Source: Galeruca laticollis
Lineage: Eukaryota; Arthropoda; Insecta; Coleoptera; Chrysomelidae
Reading direction: 5' to 3'
Assembly (NCBI GenBank): GCA_963921935.1
Contig: OY998176.1
Coordinates: 174,216,445-174,280,444 of the forward strand
Length of the DNA: 64,000 nt
Shown one piece after another: positions 44,146 to 55,559 of this stretch. Below the pieces are notes generated by a model that saw only the letters and a program-made list of their open reading frames with translations, was not told where the DNA came from and did not search any database. Position numbers and translations under genes: made by a program. Every line of letters begins with the position of its first letter. Within the stretch, counting starts at the first letter, position 1.

Positions 44146-45640
44146 TCCTTCACGTTGTGAGACGTGTTAAGTAAAAATCTGCGAGGGGCGTGTTTACACG
44201 TGGATTGGGTTGAGCAAACGAAAATAATTATTTCACTTCATATTGACTATAACTCCAATAACTTCACCAATTTTGATAAATTCATGATATTCATAATAAT
44301 CATCACGGACGTATACCACAACTCCATCATTCTGATTAATTATATTTCTGTTACATATGATTCTCTATCCACTTAAGGTTAGCGAGTCTGAATCTTTTAC
44401 TTTCCAAGTTTCTTTAAGAGCTATGAGGCTAAATGAGTTTAGAACTTCAGATAGATAGAGCTGCAACTCGACGAAATGTTTATTTAAGCAATGTATGTTA
44501 TTATGGAAGATTGAGAAATAGTCAGAAGTGCCGAAGACTTGTTTGAAACAGTTTGTAATTTGTAATTATTGGTTCGTTGTCGTATTAGAGTATGTATTGA
44601 TCCATTTGAAGAACAATATAAATAAAAATAATACAGTTGAAAAATGGTGAGTGGTAAGGTTTATCAAATAGTAAAAAATTAAGTGTGTTGTAGTAGGTAT
44701 CCTCTTTTAACGTCCTACCATTTTCGGAACAAAAATGTGAAAAAGGAATGATTTATCTATTGCTGTGTACATACCCTGAACGAGTTTTTATATTTGGTTT
44801 GTCAATAGTATCCTTCAGTAAAGGCCGTTCTTGTTTGTTTCCTGAAGTTGGTTGAGTAGATTCAGTTGTTAGGTCCTTCTTTCAGTGATTCTTTTATTGT
44901 TTTCTACCTTTGGTGTAGTTGGATCGGGGTATTAGGTTCGCTGTTTGCTTTTGTGGTGTTTTGTCAGTGCTTTCGGTTCCTTTTAACTATTCTGCTATAG
45001 CTCACCTTTCTCTTTCGTCTTTCTTTCGATTTTCACATTTTTATTCAAAATGTATTCGTTTTCAGCTTCAACGCAATTCTAGAATCAGTACCAGTATGTG
45101 GTATAGGAAAAATCACCATTTCTCAAATTAACTATGTAGTGAGAACTCTCTCTCATTTGATAATCAATCACAGAAATTTTCAATATTCAAATTAATTCTA
45201 CTTATAAAACATTTATCATGGAACTAAGTCTAAATATATACCGATAATTATTCACATAGTGACATACCTACCTACTTGGATTTTACTCTATATTTTTGCA
45301 AATTGACATCGACACGAAACGCTGTGAAGGTCTTGTCATCATAGCGTCTAAGTAAGCAAAAGCACAGAGTACACTACCATCCTGTTGCGTGACTAACCAA
45401 GAAGGTTTTTATTTGATTTGTCGTCAAAATCGCGATATATGTGTGTATTGTGAATATATGTGAGTTTAATTTATTGCTTTCTAACTCAGTCGTGATACCT
45501 ATTGCAGTGGTGTAGTATATTTTTGTAACAAACCTAAACGGGAACAAATTCTGTATAGTAAATATGCGTTGTTTTTATCTGACAATAATAATTCAACCCA
45601 GACGTCTGCAGAAGTAACTTTTCCATGCTGCTCATATATA
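44146..45640. other. no gene identified
   Basis: Short ORFs at 44164-44376 and 44919-45131 show no motif. No repeat family is recognised. Confidence 0.5.
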
Positions 45641-47600
45641 GCGTGGAAACCACTTATGGAATAAAATTATTTGTGTCATTATTTTAGAAAATTATAAAAA
45701 ATGCCGAGACCCGTCAACTTTTGAATTGAGTTGTGCGTTATGTGAACATAAATTTAAATGTACAGGGTGATTCACGCAAGTATGCCATAGTCGATGTTGT
45801 TTTTTTTTAATGAAACACACTGTAGATTTGCATATTTTTGAAATCCTCCTTATGAACCAATTCCATCAAACTAAATAATGCATGGTCAATTATGAATTAT
45901 ACAGAGTGAAATTTTAAAATTAATAATTTATTACACTTGAAATATTGGTACTTTTTTAAATTAGCTAAATATGGATTTATCAGAAATCTAAACTAACTAA
46001 TTATTACACGTATTTGTTATTAAACAAAACCTGCTACGTCCATGAATTTTATCATAAAATATCTAAAAATTGCCTAAAAACGCCAATAATTAAACAAAAA
46101 CGGTAAATAATGTGGATTGTTTTTAATAGGTAAATAATGTGGATTGTTTTCTATTCTGTCAGTTGTTGATGTGTTGACAGTTTATACTGAAAAAGTAAAA
46201 TCTTTGTCAAACACTCTTTCCTTGTCGACATAACAATGAAATATTTAACTGAAACTCGCCGAATTGAGATTTTAATGATGATCGGGTATGGGGATAACTG
46301 CAGAAGTCAAGTTGAAGTGGCCAACATATTTAATCACAGGTATCCCGAATTGCCTAATATTCAACAAAGTACTGTGTCTAAAATTCATGCACAATTCAGA
46401 GAACTTGGACATACCAAACCATTGAAAAGAAAACCACACTTCGTTGAAGATGATGTGAAAGTGGATATTTTGTTAAGTGTCCAAGAGAATCCAACCGTGA
46501 AAATAATGTTAGTCATACAACTGTTTTAAGATGTCTCCATGAAAAAAAACTTCATCCCTTCAAATTAACTTTTGTGCAGGAGTTAACAGAAGACGATCCA
46601 GATCGTAGAAGGGATTTCTGCGAAAGATTGATGAATAAGCTGAACAGAAATGAGATAGCTCTTGGTACCATTCTTTTTCTGACGAATCAACATTCACATT
46701 GAATGGAGAGGTGAACCGACAGAACTGTAGATATTGGTCAGCAGAAAATCCTAATTGGATGCCTGAGACACATACTCAGTACCGTCAAAAGGTGAACGTT
46801 TGGGCCGGTATCATAGGCGACCATATTATTGGTCCTATATTTATAGATGGGAATTTGACAGCGTAAAAATATCTAAATTTGCTTAGGAATGAAGTTCTTC
46901 CTGCGTTGGCAAACTTATATCCCAACGCAATAGACCCTAGCTTACCGAATGAAAATGTTTGGTTCCAGCAAGACGGGGCAACACCCCATTATGCTTTAAT
47001 GGTAAGAACTTATTTAGATGAAATCTTCCCCAATAAATGGATTGGACGAAGAGGTACTATTGAGTGGCCAGCTAGATCGCCAGACCTTACGCCGTTAGAT
47101 TTTTTTCTGTGGGGTTATCTTAAGAACAAAGTACATGCAACACAACCAACTAGCATTGTAGACCTCAAATACAGGATAACTAGAGGAATACGGAATATTT
47201 CACCTCAAACTTCAAACAAATTTAAGGAGGGGTTCTATAGGAGACTGTGCTATTGCCAGCAACTAGGTGGAGAACATTTTGAGCATTTATTTTAATGTAT
47301 TTATGTGTTTAATAACTGTAAAAATAAAAATTTCACCTTGTATAATTCATAATTGACCATACATTATTTAGTTTGTTGGAATCGGTTCATTAAGAGGATT
47401 TAAAAAATATGCAAATATACAGGGTGTTTCATTAAAAAACACCGACTATGGCATACTTGCGTGAATCACCCTGTACATTTAAATTTATGTTTACATAACG
47501 CACAACTCAATTCAAAAGCTGACGCGTCTCGGCATTTTTTATAATTTTCTGAAATAATGACATAAAGAATTTTATTCCATAAGTGGTTTCTACACTATGT
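45641..47600 (+). mobile_element. rosa-type (DD41D) Tc1/mariner element with about 280-bp terminal inverted repeats
   Basis: 45641-45925 is the reverse complement of 47325-47600 with limited divergence. Landmarks are aaaccacttatggaataaaa, atgccgagac, gaattgagttgtgcgttatg, acagggtgattcacgcaagt and tggtcaattatgaattatac. The transposase lies between them. The acagggtg strings may mark a shorter original terminus inside a longer duplicated flank. Length is close to 1.96 kb. Confidence 0.85.
46236..47295 (+). pseudogene. Tc1/mariner transposase, DD41D (rosa-like)
   Basis: It starts with MKYLTETRRIEILMMIGYGD and a helix-turn-helix (QVEVANIFNHRYPELPNIQQ, STVSKIHAQFRELG). After frame breaks: DPDRRRDFCERLMNKLN, SDESTFTLNGEVNRQNCRYW (first Asp), NVWAGIIGDHIIGPIFIDG, then an intact 138-codon piece with WFQQDGATPHYALMVRTYLD (second Asp), IEWPARSPDLTPLDFFLWGY (third Asp) and a C terminus GGEHFEHLF. 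Counting from QQDGA to PLDFF gives 41 residues, the rosa spacing. All three catalytic Asp are kept. Breaks lie near 46527, 46670 and 46865 (in-frame stop). Confidence 0.87.
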
Positions 47601-48872
47601 AAATTGCTAGTTCGGTATGCGCCATAATATACGTTACTGATTTGCGGGTCGCTATTATCAGCATGTCTGCTTTTTGACGTATGATATTAGCAGCGTTGTG
47701 TGTTCTTAGTAGAGCAAAGGACGTTGTTACGTGATGTTATAGTTGAAAATGGGTCTTGCGACTAAGGAAAAAATGTTTGTTGTTAAGCATTATTTTCGTT
47801 CGTGGGAAAATGGTAAGCAAGATGGATAAAGTTTGAAGTTAGTGACGAAAAAATATCGTGAACAATTTCATACAGAGGCACCAACCAACGCAGGTGTGTT
47901 TTCTATTGTTGAGAAATTTTGTCGTTCTAGCATTGTATGGTGCCAACGGAAGGGAAGGTCTGGTAGGACAGTAACTATGAGAACAAATAAGAACCATAAG
48001 ACGTGGCGTCAATCAAGTTTTGCAGTCACCGAACCGAAGTCTTCGGCGAGCGTCATTGAAATTGAATATCAGGAATACGTCGATTCGGCGTGTGTTCAAA
48101 GACGTAGGTGGACTTCCCTACCGAATCCAAAGTAGGCACCGATTGACAAACCAAGATATGAATTCCATTGTTGTGTATTGTGGACAATTTTTGGCTATAT
48201 TGTAGGAGGATTCGTATTTATTGAATAATGTTTGTTTCTCAGACAAAAGTCACATTCACTCGAGGGGTTACATTGATAAGCAGACAACTCACTTCTTTGG
48301 TTTCGATAGGCCGTACTTATTATCCAAAAACCGCTGCATTGTGACCGTATGACGATATGGTGTGTATTGTGGGCACACGGTGTGATTGGTCCGTATTTCA
48401 TTGCGGATGATGATTGCAAACCTGTTATTGTTACGTTATAGACACATGGCGGTGATGCCGTTTGTCCTATATCTCAGTAGGTTTTGTCATGCCAAGAATA
48501 TTCGGATGGAAAACCAGTGATTTCAACAGAACAGGGCGACCAGTCACTGCTCGACAATCGATAGGATGGCTGCAGGAAACTTTTGGAGGACGTATCATTT
48601 CCCGAGGTTCTAACCTCAGCTATCCATCACATTTCCCTGATCTTATACCACCGGATGCCTAACTATGGGGTATGTTAAAAGAGAAAATCTTCAGCAGTAC
48701 AGACCCACCCAGAACAGATTTATGTGAGAATATCGTCTCGTTTTTTAGGAATGTGCAGCAACATGTATTCTCGAATATGTTTGAAATTCAGCGTCACCGT
48801 TATGAACAGTGTCTACAGCGCCTACCTTTTAAACATGTATTCTATAGAAATAATAGAAACAATAATGAATAA
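47601..48872 (+). pseudogene. second Tc1/mariner-type transposase, heavily decayed
   Basis: MGLATKEKMFVVKHYFRSWE (near 47749) and REQFHTEAPTNAGVFSIVEK form a helix-turn-helix start. RSLRRASLKLNIRNTSIRRV is the second half of the DNA-binding region. FSDKSHIHSRGYID (normally SDES) is the first catalytic region. In the second region, FQQN/RATSHC-type sequence shows the Asp lost. RQSIGWLQETFGGRIISRGS, FPDLIPPDA and LWGMLKEKIFSSTDPPRTDL follow, with a normal-looking C terminus. It is a different family from the rosa element beside it. At least two of the catalytic segments are mutated. Confidence 0.7.
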
Positions 48873-49762
48873 GTACCCAATATACTTCAGTATTGTTTAG
48901 TTTGGCGAATACTGTATTTGTTTTCAGAAATATCATTTGATTGATTGAGAGAACGTTAGTATTAACAGACTAATTGTTGATAATTAACAAAATTGGCAAT
49001 TGGTTTGATATCTCAAAGTTTTTATGCTTTTCTCATTATATACTGGAATTTTTTAGAAACAGTCCGTTTCATTTAGAAAAGTAATATGAGTAGATTCCAG
49101 GGAGTAAGGGTTGAAATAGTGAATTTAAAAATAAATTTGATTGCTGCTGCTGTTTGTAACGCCACTGAAATGAAGACCACATATGATTCACCACAGTGCA
49201 TTATGCATAGAATAAAACTGAAACTTAAAGGCCATTGAACCAGATCTGAGACTAAATACTGATTTGATTGTGGAGAATTGAAGTTAGTAGAAACACCAAT
49301 TACATTCTTAAAAAAAAGATAAAAGGAAATAGTTAATTGAGCTGACTTGCCACAGTATTATAATAAGAAATATAGAGTCTGCCATTTTGCTATTTCCAGT
49401 GTTATCGCATACTTACATTTGTGACTAAATTTTTGTATTCAAACTTCATGTATTAGCACCCATTGGTAGGTACTATCGTCGGGGAAACCGGGGCAAAATG
49501 ATCCAGTCGGGCAAAACTCCAAATTTCCGACGATGTATTGTATTTTAGTAAATAGTAACGTTGCCAAATGATCGAGCAATCTATCTTTCGACAGGAACGA
49601 CCAGCGAAATGAGTAATTTAATAGGAAAGTGTTCGGCAGCTATAAACTTTCTTTATATACTTGTCTCTTTCTTTAACATTTATGTTAGTATAACTTTGCC
49701 TCATCTGTTCACTTAGAAGGCGCTGAAATTATTGTCGCGACGTTTCTATATCGTTTTCATAT
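48873..49762. other. no gene seen
   Basis: 49040-49130 is a dispersed repeat shared with 39185-39260. The stretch at 49470-49520 (ggggaaaccggggcaaaatg) is G-rich but non-coding. Confidence 0.5.
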
Positions 49763-51052
49763 ACGAGGATGTATTGATATCTAGTTAGTCTAGACCAGTT
49801 CCATGCATAAACAAAACATTGCGTTACTGTAGCAACGAACAATAACTCATTAGAAGTATCAGTGTGAAGTTTTACCTCAAAAAAGTAAACCAGAGTTAGG
49901 CAGTAAATTTAAAGGAAAAAGATGTCCACCGAAATTGTGAAAATGGATAAATTGGAGTATCGAGCCATCATCATGTACCTGTATTTAAAAGGGTTAAGAG
50001 GTAAGCAGATTTACGAAGATATGCTTAATACCCTTGGTGATCAATGTCCTTCGTATGCGACTGTGAAAAATTGGACTGCAAGCTTCAAAAGAGTGAATTT
50101 TCCATTGAAGATGATGACCGATCGAGAAGGCCAGTTTCTGTGTCAGTCCTCGAAAATATCGATGCAGTTCATGACATGATTTTATCAGACCGTCGAATTG
50201 GGGTAAAACGGATATCTGCAGCACTGAATATTTCATACGAACGCGTCCATCATATAGTTTACGTCAATTTGGACATGGGAAAAATTGCTGTAAAATGGAT
50301 CCCCAAATGTTTGAATGTTGACCAAAAGCGTGCAAGGGTAGAAGCATCGCGTTCGATCTGTGCTCGATTTGAAAACGATGTAGACTTCTTAAACCAAATT
50401 GTTACTATGGATGAGACTTCGCTACATTCCTACGATCCAGAAACAAACAACTATCGATGAAATAGCGACACTCTGGTTCTCCTAGACCTGAGAAGTTTCG
50501 TGTCCAGAAATCTGCTGGAAAAATTCTTGCTTCAGTTTTTTTGGGTTTGCCATGGAGTAATCATGATCGATCTTTTGGATAAGAGTAGATCAATAATTGG
50601 ATATTACTATTCGACATTAGTGACCACTCTACAGAAAAAAATTAAAGAGAAAAAACGCGGAAAGATATCCAAACGTGTTTTGTTTTTGCAGGACAACGCC
50701 TCTGCACACAAATCTCATGTTGCCATGCAAAAGTTCGTCATTTAGGGTTTGAATTACTAGAACACCCCCCTTATTCACAATATTTAGCTCCGTCCGACTA
50801 TCATCTCTTTCCTCGACTGATAGAAAGTTTGAGAGGTCGTAAATTTTCTTCCAACGAGGAGGTTATTAAAGCTGTGGAGGTCTGGTTTGCAGAGCAAGAA
50901 GAAACATTTTTTTTAAAAGGTCTAGAGACATTGCAGGTTCGCTGTAATAAATGTATCCAAATAAGAGAAGAATATGTTGAGTAATAGAATATTTTGACAT
51001 TTAAATTTTGTTTGGTTCTATAGTAGCCTGAGAATTTTTCAATATATCCTCG
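49763..51052 (+). mobile_element. mariner element, about 1.29 kb, with short terminal inverted repeats
   Basis: The left end acgaggatgtattga and the reverse complement of the right end (acgaggatatattga) match, and both are near TA dinucleotides. The length and the single transposase gene fit classical mariner elements. Confidence 0.82.
49922..50983 (+). pseudogene. mariner transposase (DD34D), frameshifted
   Basis: Reads MDKLEYRAIIMYLYLKGLRG and GDQCPSYATVKNWTASFKR (first helix-turn-helix), EDDDRSRRPVSVSVLENIDA, IGVKRISAALNISYERVHHI (second helix-turn-helix), then IVTMDETSLHSYDPETNN (first Asp). GVIMIDLLDKSRSIIGYYYS, KRVLFLQDNASAHKSH (second Asp) and, in another frame, EHPPYSQYLAPSDYHLFPRL (third Asp) follow, then FLKGLETLQVRCNKCIQIRE. 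The usual SPDLAPSD reads SQYLAPSD. Frame breaks lie near 50095, 50457 and 50735. The catalytic Asp are kept. Protein similarity to ordinary mariner proteins looks high, suggesting a moderately young copy. Confidence 0.88.
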
Positions 51053-51991
51053 TCCATATGACAGCACTGAATTAGTAACTTGTTAAATGTATTATCAAAA
51101 AAATAAAAATCATATATGCCAGCTCCATAATGATATTCATTAAAAAGTATTCTGTGGAATATTACTGTAAACAAAAATTAAAAATTGGAGAAAAATAAAT
51201 GTGGCATTGAGCGTAACCAAAATAAGCCAGCTAGCTCTGAACTTAGCTAGTCAGAAGAAGAATTTAAATTTTTTATCCATAATAGTAATTGTGGTGTAGT
51301 GATGCCCTTAGGATGTCCATATTATGTCCTAAGTTGGTTACAATGTCCCAGACCTACTTTGTACGTACTAGGGACGTTCTGATTTGTCCGTAATAGCTAC
51401 ATTATAATTTGTATCAAAAGTTATCACAACTGGAAACTTCAACTTAAACACAAACAAGTCATTGCAGTACGTTCTATTAATAATATTTAACCTTGCAAAT
51501 CGTCATGGCAGTGCCATCTCTCGGGTGCAATTAGAACATACAATGTCAAGATGGCGTCAAAAAACATGTAAGCGCTGATGTTGAAATAATTGTTCACCTG
51601 TATCATTTAAACTAAGGGTCTATGCCTGAATGCATGCCTAAAGGGATATTTCAGATATTTATGTATAAACAATTCTAAAAACTAAGCACTCTTTCTCATA
51701 AACGTTACAATAATTTGAATGTATCATGAAAGATTCATCGCCAAGAGTTATAAGAAATGGATTTTCAATGTTTAGTATCATCCAGTCTGCAATGCCAATA
51801 ACTAAGTAAAATGAACTTAAATTGTTTTGTATACTAAGTCTACGATGTCAATAAATAAGTAACATAAGAATTAATTGTTCTATATCCTATTATAGTCTAC
51901 AATGTGTCTATAACTAAATTAAAATCGGTGTTTGATTCTGTAGAAAGTTATAAAGTAGTAAACTAAGGATACATTTAATTTTTTACTTTCA
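51053..51991. other. no gene seen; weak 65-bp triplicate at 51786-51920
   Basis: Three loose copies of tctacaatgtcaataactaa are spaced about 55-65 bases apart. The rest is AT-rich without motifs. Confidence 0.4.
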
Positions 51992-52945
51992 GTTTGGAAC
52001 ACGAATATCGTCAAGGTCAAAAAGAATTATGGCCACCTACTTTTGACGCAGACAGCTCAAGTGATGATTATATGGATAAAGAGTGATATGACCGGGAAAA
52101 CAATTGCAGTAACTCTGAATATGAGAGTTCTGAGTTCTGAAGCACCTATTCTTCTACCCCATGTTGCTGCAGTGTTTGACGAGTTGTCTCATACTGACAT
52201 TGCTTCAGAACATTATTTTCGAGTTTCAAACAAATTTGCTGAAATAATACCTAACTTGACAACCACTTAATCCGTTTTCTCGCCAGTTAAAACAAGATCT
52301 AAGTTTAGAAATGAACAGAGACTACAAACTTCTAACTCAGCGATTGAATGCGAAGATAAATAGTTAAATGATCTAGGAGTATCAACATGAATCAATTAGA
52401 GTTCCTTGTAGAGATTTCATCTAATAATTTTTCCATTCCTGAAAAACTTAAGTCTCCCATTGAATATCTTCTGATGTGTCTTTCCACCTGATTTATTTCA
52501 CTTAATCGTTGAGAATACTAATTTATACGCAGTTCAACAAACTAGCAAATCAGTTAATGTTTCAGAGCCGGATATCAAGGATTATATTCCAATTTTAATG
52601 CACATTGTAGATTTACCTGCCCATACTAACTACTGGTGTCAGAAACTTCGATATCCAGAAACTGCAGATACCGTGTCGCTGTTAACACGAGTTCAGCAAA
52701 TAAGAAAATTTTTGCATTTTGCCAATAACAATAACATTAATGATGATCCCTACTTTTGGATTGGACGTGTATTGTAGATTATTAGAAAAATCTGTCATAA
52801 TATTGAAGATCAAATACGTCAAATTGTAGACGAGATGATGTTTGCTTATAAAGTGAAAAAGATAGGGCTCTCAAGGTATATCAAATGAAAACCAAACAAA
52901 TGGGGGTTTAAAATTTTTGTAAGAGTTTGTGTACGATTTTATTGT
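51992..52945 (+). pseudogene. piggyBac (PGBD3-like) transposase N-terminal half
   Basis: A splice-acceptor-like tactttcag precedes LEHEYRQGQKELWPPTFDAD and an acidic SSSDDYMDKE region. After shifts: SPVKTRSKFRNEQRLQ, LIVENTNLYAVQQTSKSVNV, KDYIPILMHIVDLPAHTNYW, TRVQQIRKFLHFANNNNIND, VDEMMFAYKVKKIGLSRYIK (normally DEMM.PYKG) and KPNKWGFKIFVRVCV. The copy stops at about 52945, before the rest of the catalytic domain and the Cys-rich end. Several stops and frame changes occur. Confidence 0.8.
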
Positions 52946-53400
52946 ACCGGGTGCTCAAATAAGCGAGGAAAGCGGCTGTATCTCAGAAACTAATGAACGT
53001 AGAGAACTTTGGTAACCATTTTTTATGGGTAAAGTGGGCAAGGGAAAATGCTGGAAATTATTTTCAAGTTTCCAAGATGGCTGCCAGTGGGCGTTTCCAC
53101 TATCTTGAATTACATACAGTATTTGCGTTTTCATGTTAACCTAAAGTCGAAAATTTTGTGTAAAATAGCTATTTGTGTACCCAGGCGCAAAAGTGATAGT
53201 TTTCCGGGCCGACAGGAGAAATGGCCAGGCGAGGTGTAGACGAGCCTGGCCACTTCTGGAGACCTGAAAGGACAGGGATGAGTTGCGCGCAGCGGTTATT
53301 TTCTACCTGAGTACAAGCAAGGACACGAAAATTAGGAGCCGAGTTGCGCGCAACAAGACACAAAATTAAGGAGAATAAGGAAATATAAAATAAATTAAAT
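52946..53400. other. GC-rich stretch with hairpins
   Basis: 53210-53250 contains ggccaggc...gcctggcc (8-bp perfect stem). gttgcgcgca occurs at about 53282 and again near 53344. Such structure could be a transposon terminus (the MULE begins just downstream), but no matching opposite end was found. Confidence 0.35.
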
Positions 53401-53424
53401 GGTAAAGATATTTGTACATTTATT

Positions 53425-54725
53425 TCAGGAATAATAAGACATGGATTTTACAAAAGTTTTTAAGTCTATTACATTGGTTTTATAAAGATGTATTTGTTGA
53501 TCTAAAAATATCCGTTTTTTCTTCGCTTCCACATAAAGCGACTTATTAATATCATTATTAACGCTTCTTATTCTAATATATGTATTTGTTTGATAAGCTA
53601 AAAGTACATCAATAAAAGTAAAACACATTAGGATGCGAGGAATGAAAACTTTTATTAAAATGTGCATGAAATGATTCACATGCGTTAGTGGAACGTATAA
53701 CACTTGATGACATTTCTGCCCATAATATGGGAGGAAACTTAGATTCCTCAGCAATATAATTTTCGATCAAATAATCAAGAAATTCCGTCACTGAAATATG
53801 TTCTGGTTTATCTGGCATCAAATTAAAAAAAATATTTCAGATACTTGAAGCGGATCGACAAACGGTAGACCGAACAAATGTTTGAGACATTTTCCAATAT
53901 TTGATTTCAAATCATTATAATGGACAGACAAACCAAGCGACATAATTTTACGATATCAGGATTGCTTCAAATGAAAAAGGTAGCCTCTTATTTCAGATGT
54001 TGGAAAAATAACTTTAAGGGGCAAATGTATGGCAATCTCAAAGTCAATAATAATTTTTTTTTGGATTCAAACAAAGTTCAAACCTATTAAATTCCGAAAC
54101 AATGTGCAGGAATAATTTCTCGTAAACATCTTTGGTCTTAGAAGGTAATAAAGCGAACACTACTGGCACATACTGTCCATTTTTATACGCATGCAGAGTG
54201 AAAAATTGATAAAAGTATTGAACGCAATATTGGAAATTTCCTTCCATATAAATCACGTAAGCGGAACACATGAAATATAAATTTAGAAAACAAGTAAATA
54301 AAACAATTATATTGTCAGTTTAGTTGACTAGCAGAAAACTGTCCTATTGTGATGTTTTGATGTCCAGACGTATTAACGCTTCATGGACAGATTGCTCACC
54401 AATTCAGGACAGTTTTTTAACGCTTTATGGATTCACTTCATCGGTCGCTCAGGAATATCCTCAACAGACTTTCTTTTCACGATATTACTCAGTGTTTGTC
54501 TATCGATAGTACTATCAACTTCATGATTATGCACTAATTCACTTTCCACAATTTTATTTTCGCCCACGGTATATAGTTTTGCTTTGCACATTTTTGCTGT
54601 ACAGCGCCAATAAGTTTTGCCAGATGCCATCGTTCTACATTTTCAAAATTTTCCACGGTTTACCACTAGAAGAGTTTTGCCCTTCTCACTTAACATAACT
54701 TCACACTTAATTTCCATCTTTGTTG
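53425..54725 (-). pseudogene. FLYWCH zinc finger plus MULE transposase (Mutator-like)
   Basis: Minus strand: LSEKGKTLLVVNRGKF, then TYWRCTAKMCKAKLYTVG and LVHNHEVDS form a FLYWCH-type finger (C, C, H, H). Next come YMEGNFQYCVQYFYQFFTLH and YVPVVFALLPSKTKDVYEKL, the start of a MULE transposase core (the first acidic residue, normally DGTF, reads EGNF). IDFEIAIHLPLKVIFPTSEI and GYLFHLKQS.YRKIMSLGLS follow, with the DFE catalytic box. The end has LPFVDPLQVSEIFF and STNACESFHAHFNKSFHSSH. Stops and frameshifts break it near 54440, 54060, 53950 and 53830. Confidence 0.82.
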
Positions 54726-55555
54726 TACAACAGTTCGAAGACAACTAAAATACAACCCGTAAAATATTTGTTAAGATAGAATTCTAATAAAACCTGTGCC
54801 TACTCCCTAACCCCGCTGGGTAAACTATTAGGGCAGTCCCGATAACAGAACATTTACTGGCTTGTTATTTTCTTGAAATTGTATTAAAACAAATATCATA
54901 TTCACGGTATTTTGTTTTTTTCCTCATTTTATTAGCATGAGCACACCTTTGCATTATCGTCAAAATTACGTATTCCGGGAATGCCGATAATCCCTTGACG
55001 GTTACTACCTGAGACTGAAGAGATTGAATAAGATAAAATTTTGACCATTGCACGCAACTCACTTATGCCGGCCTGCAAAACCATTTTCGCGACGTGGAAC
55101 ACACAATAGTTTTTATCAAACACATAAAATGATTATATTCTAAAATGATTAAAAGAAAGGTCGAAAATATTTTGACTGTGCCGTTTAATAATACTTATGA
55201 GATGAACGAGTCATAGGAAATTACAAATGAATCCAAAAAATATTTATATTTTTGGTTATATTTTTCTTTTGACTTTTCAACTAGCAAATTTATTGTAGCC
55301 TATCTTTCTTTTCGTATAATCCCTTCCGGTGTAGAAAACTGCCGTCGGATTCGTCCATATTATGTAACATACTATTATTATTAAGTTTCTCCACCACTTT
55401 GTCTGATTTGAGGGCTTTGATACTTCTACATTGACAAATTATTGTCAAGCGTCAACACTGTCAATTGTTCTAGCACATAATACAAAGAGTGCGCAACCAA
55501 AAATCAGCTAATTTGTAAATGCAAGATTTCGATGACGATTCGAGTTCTGAGTTTA
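54726..55555. other. no gene identified
   Basis: Two overlapping minus-strand ORFs at 54865-55123 have no recognisable motif. The sequence at 55480-55560 is ordinary AT-rich DNA. Confidence 0.45.
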
Positions 55556-55559
55556 GTAT

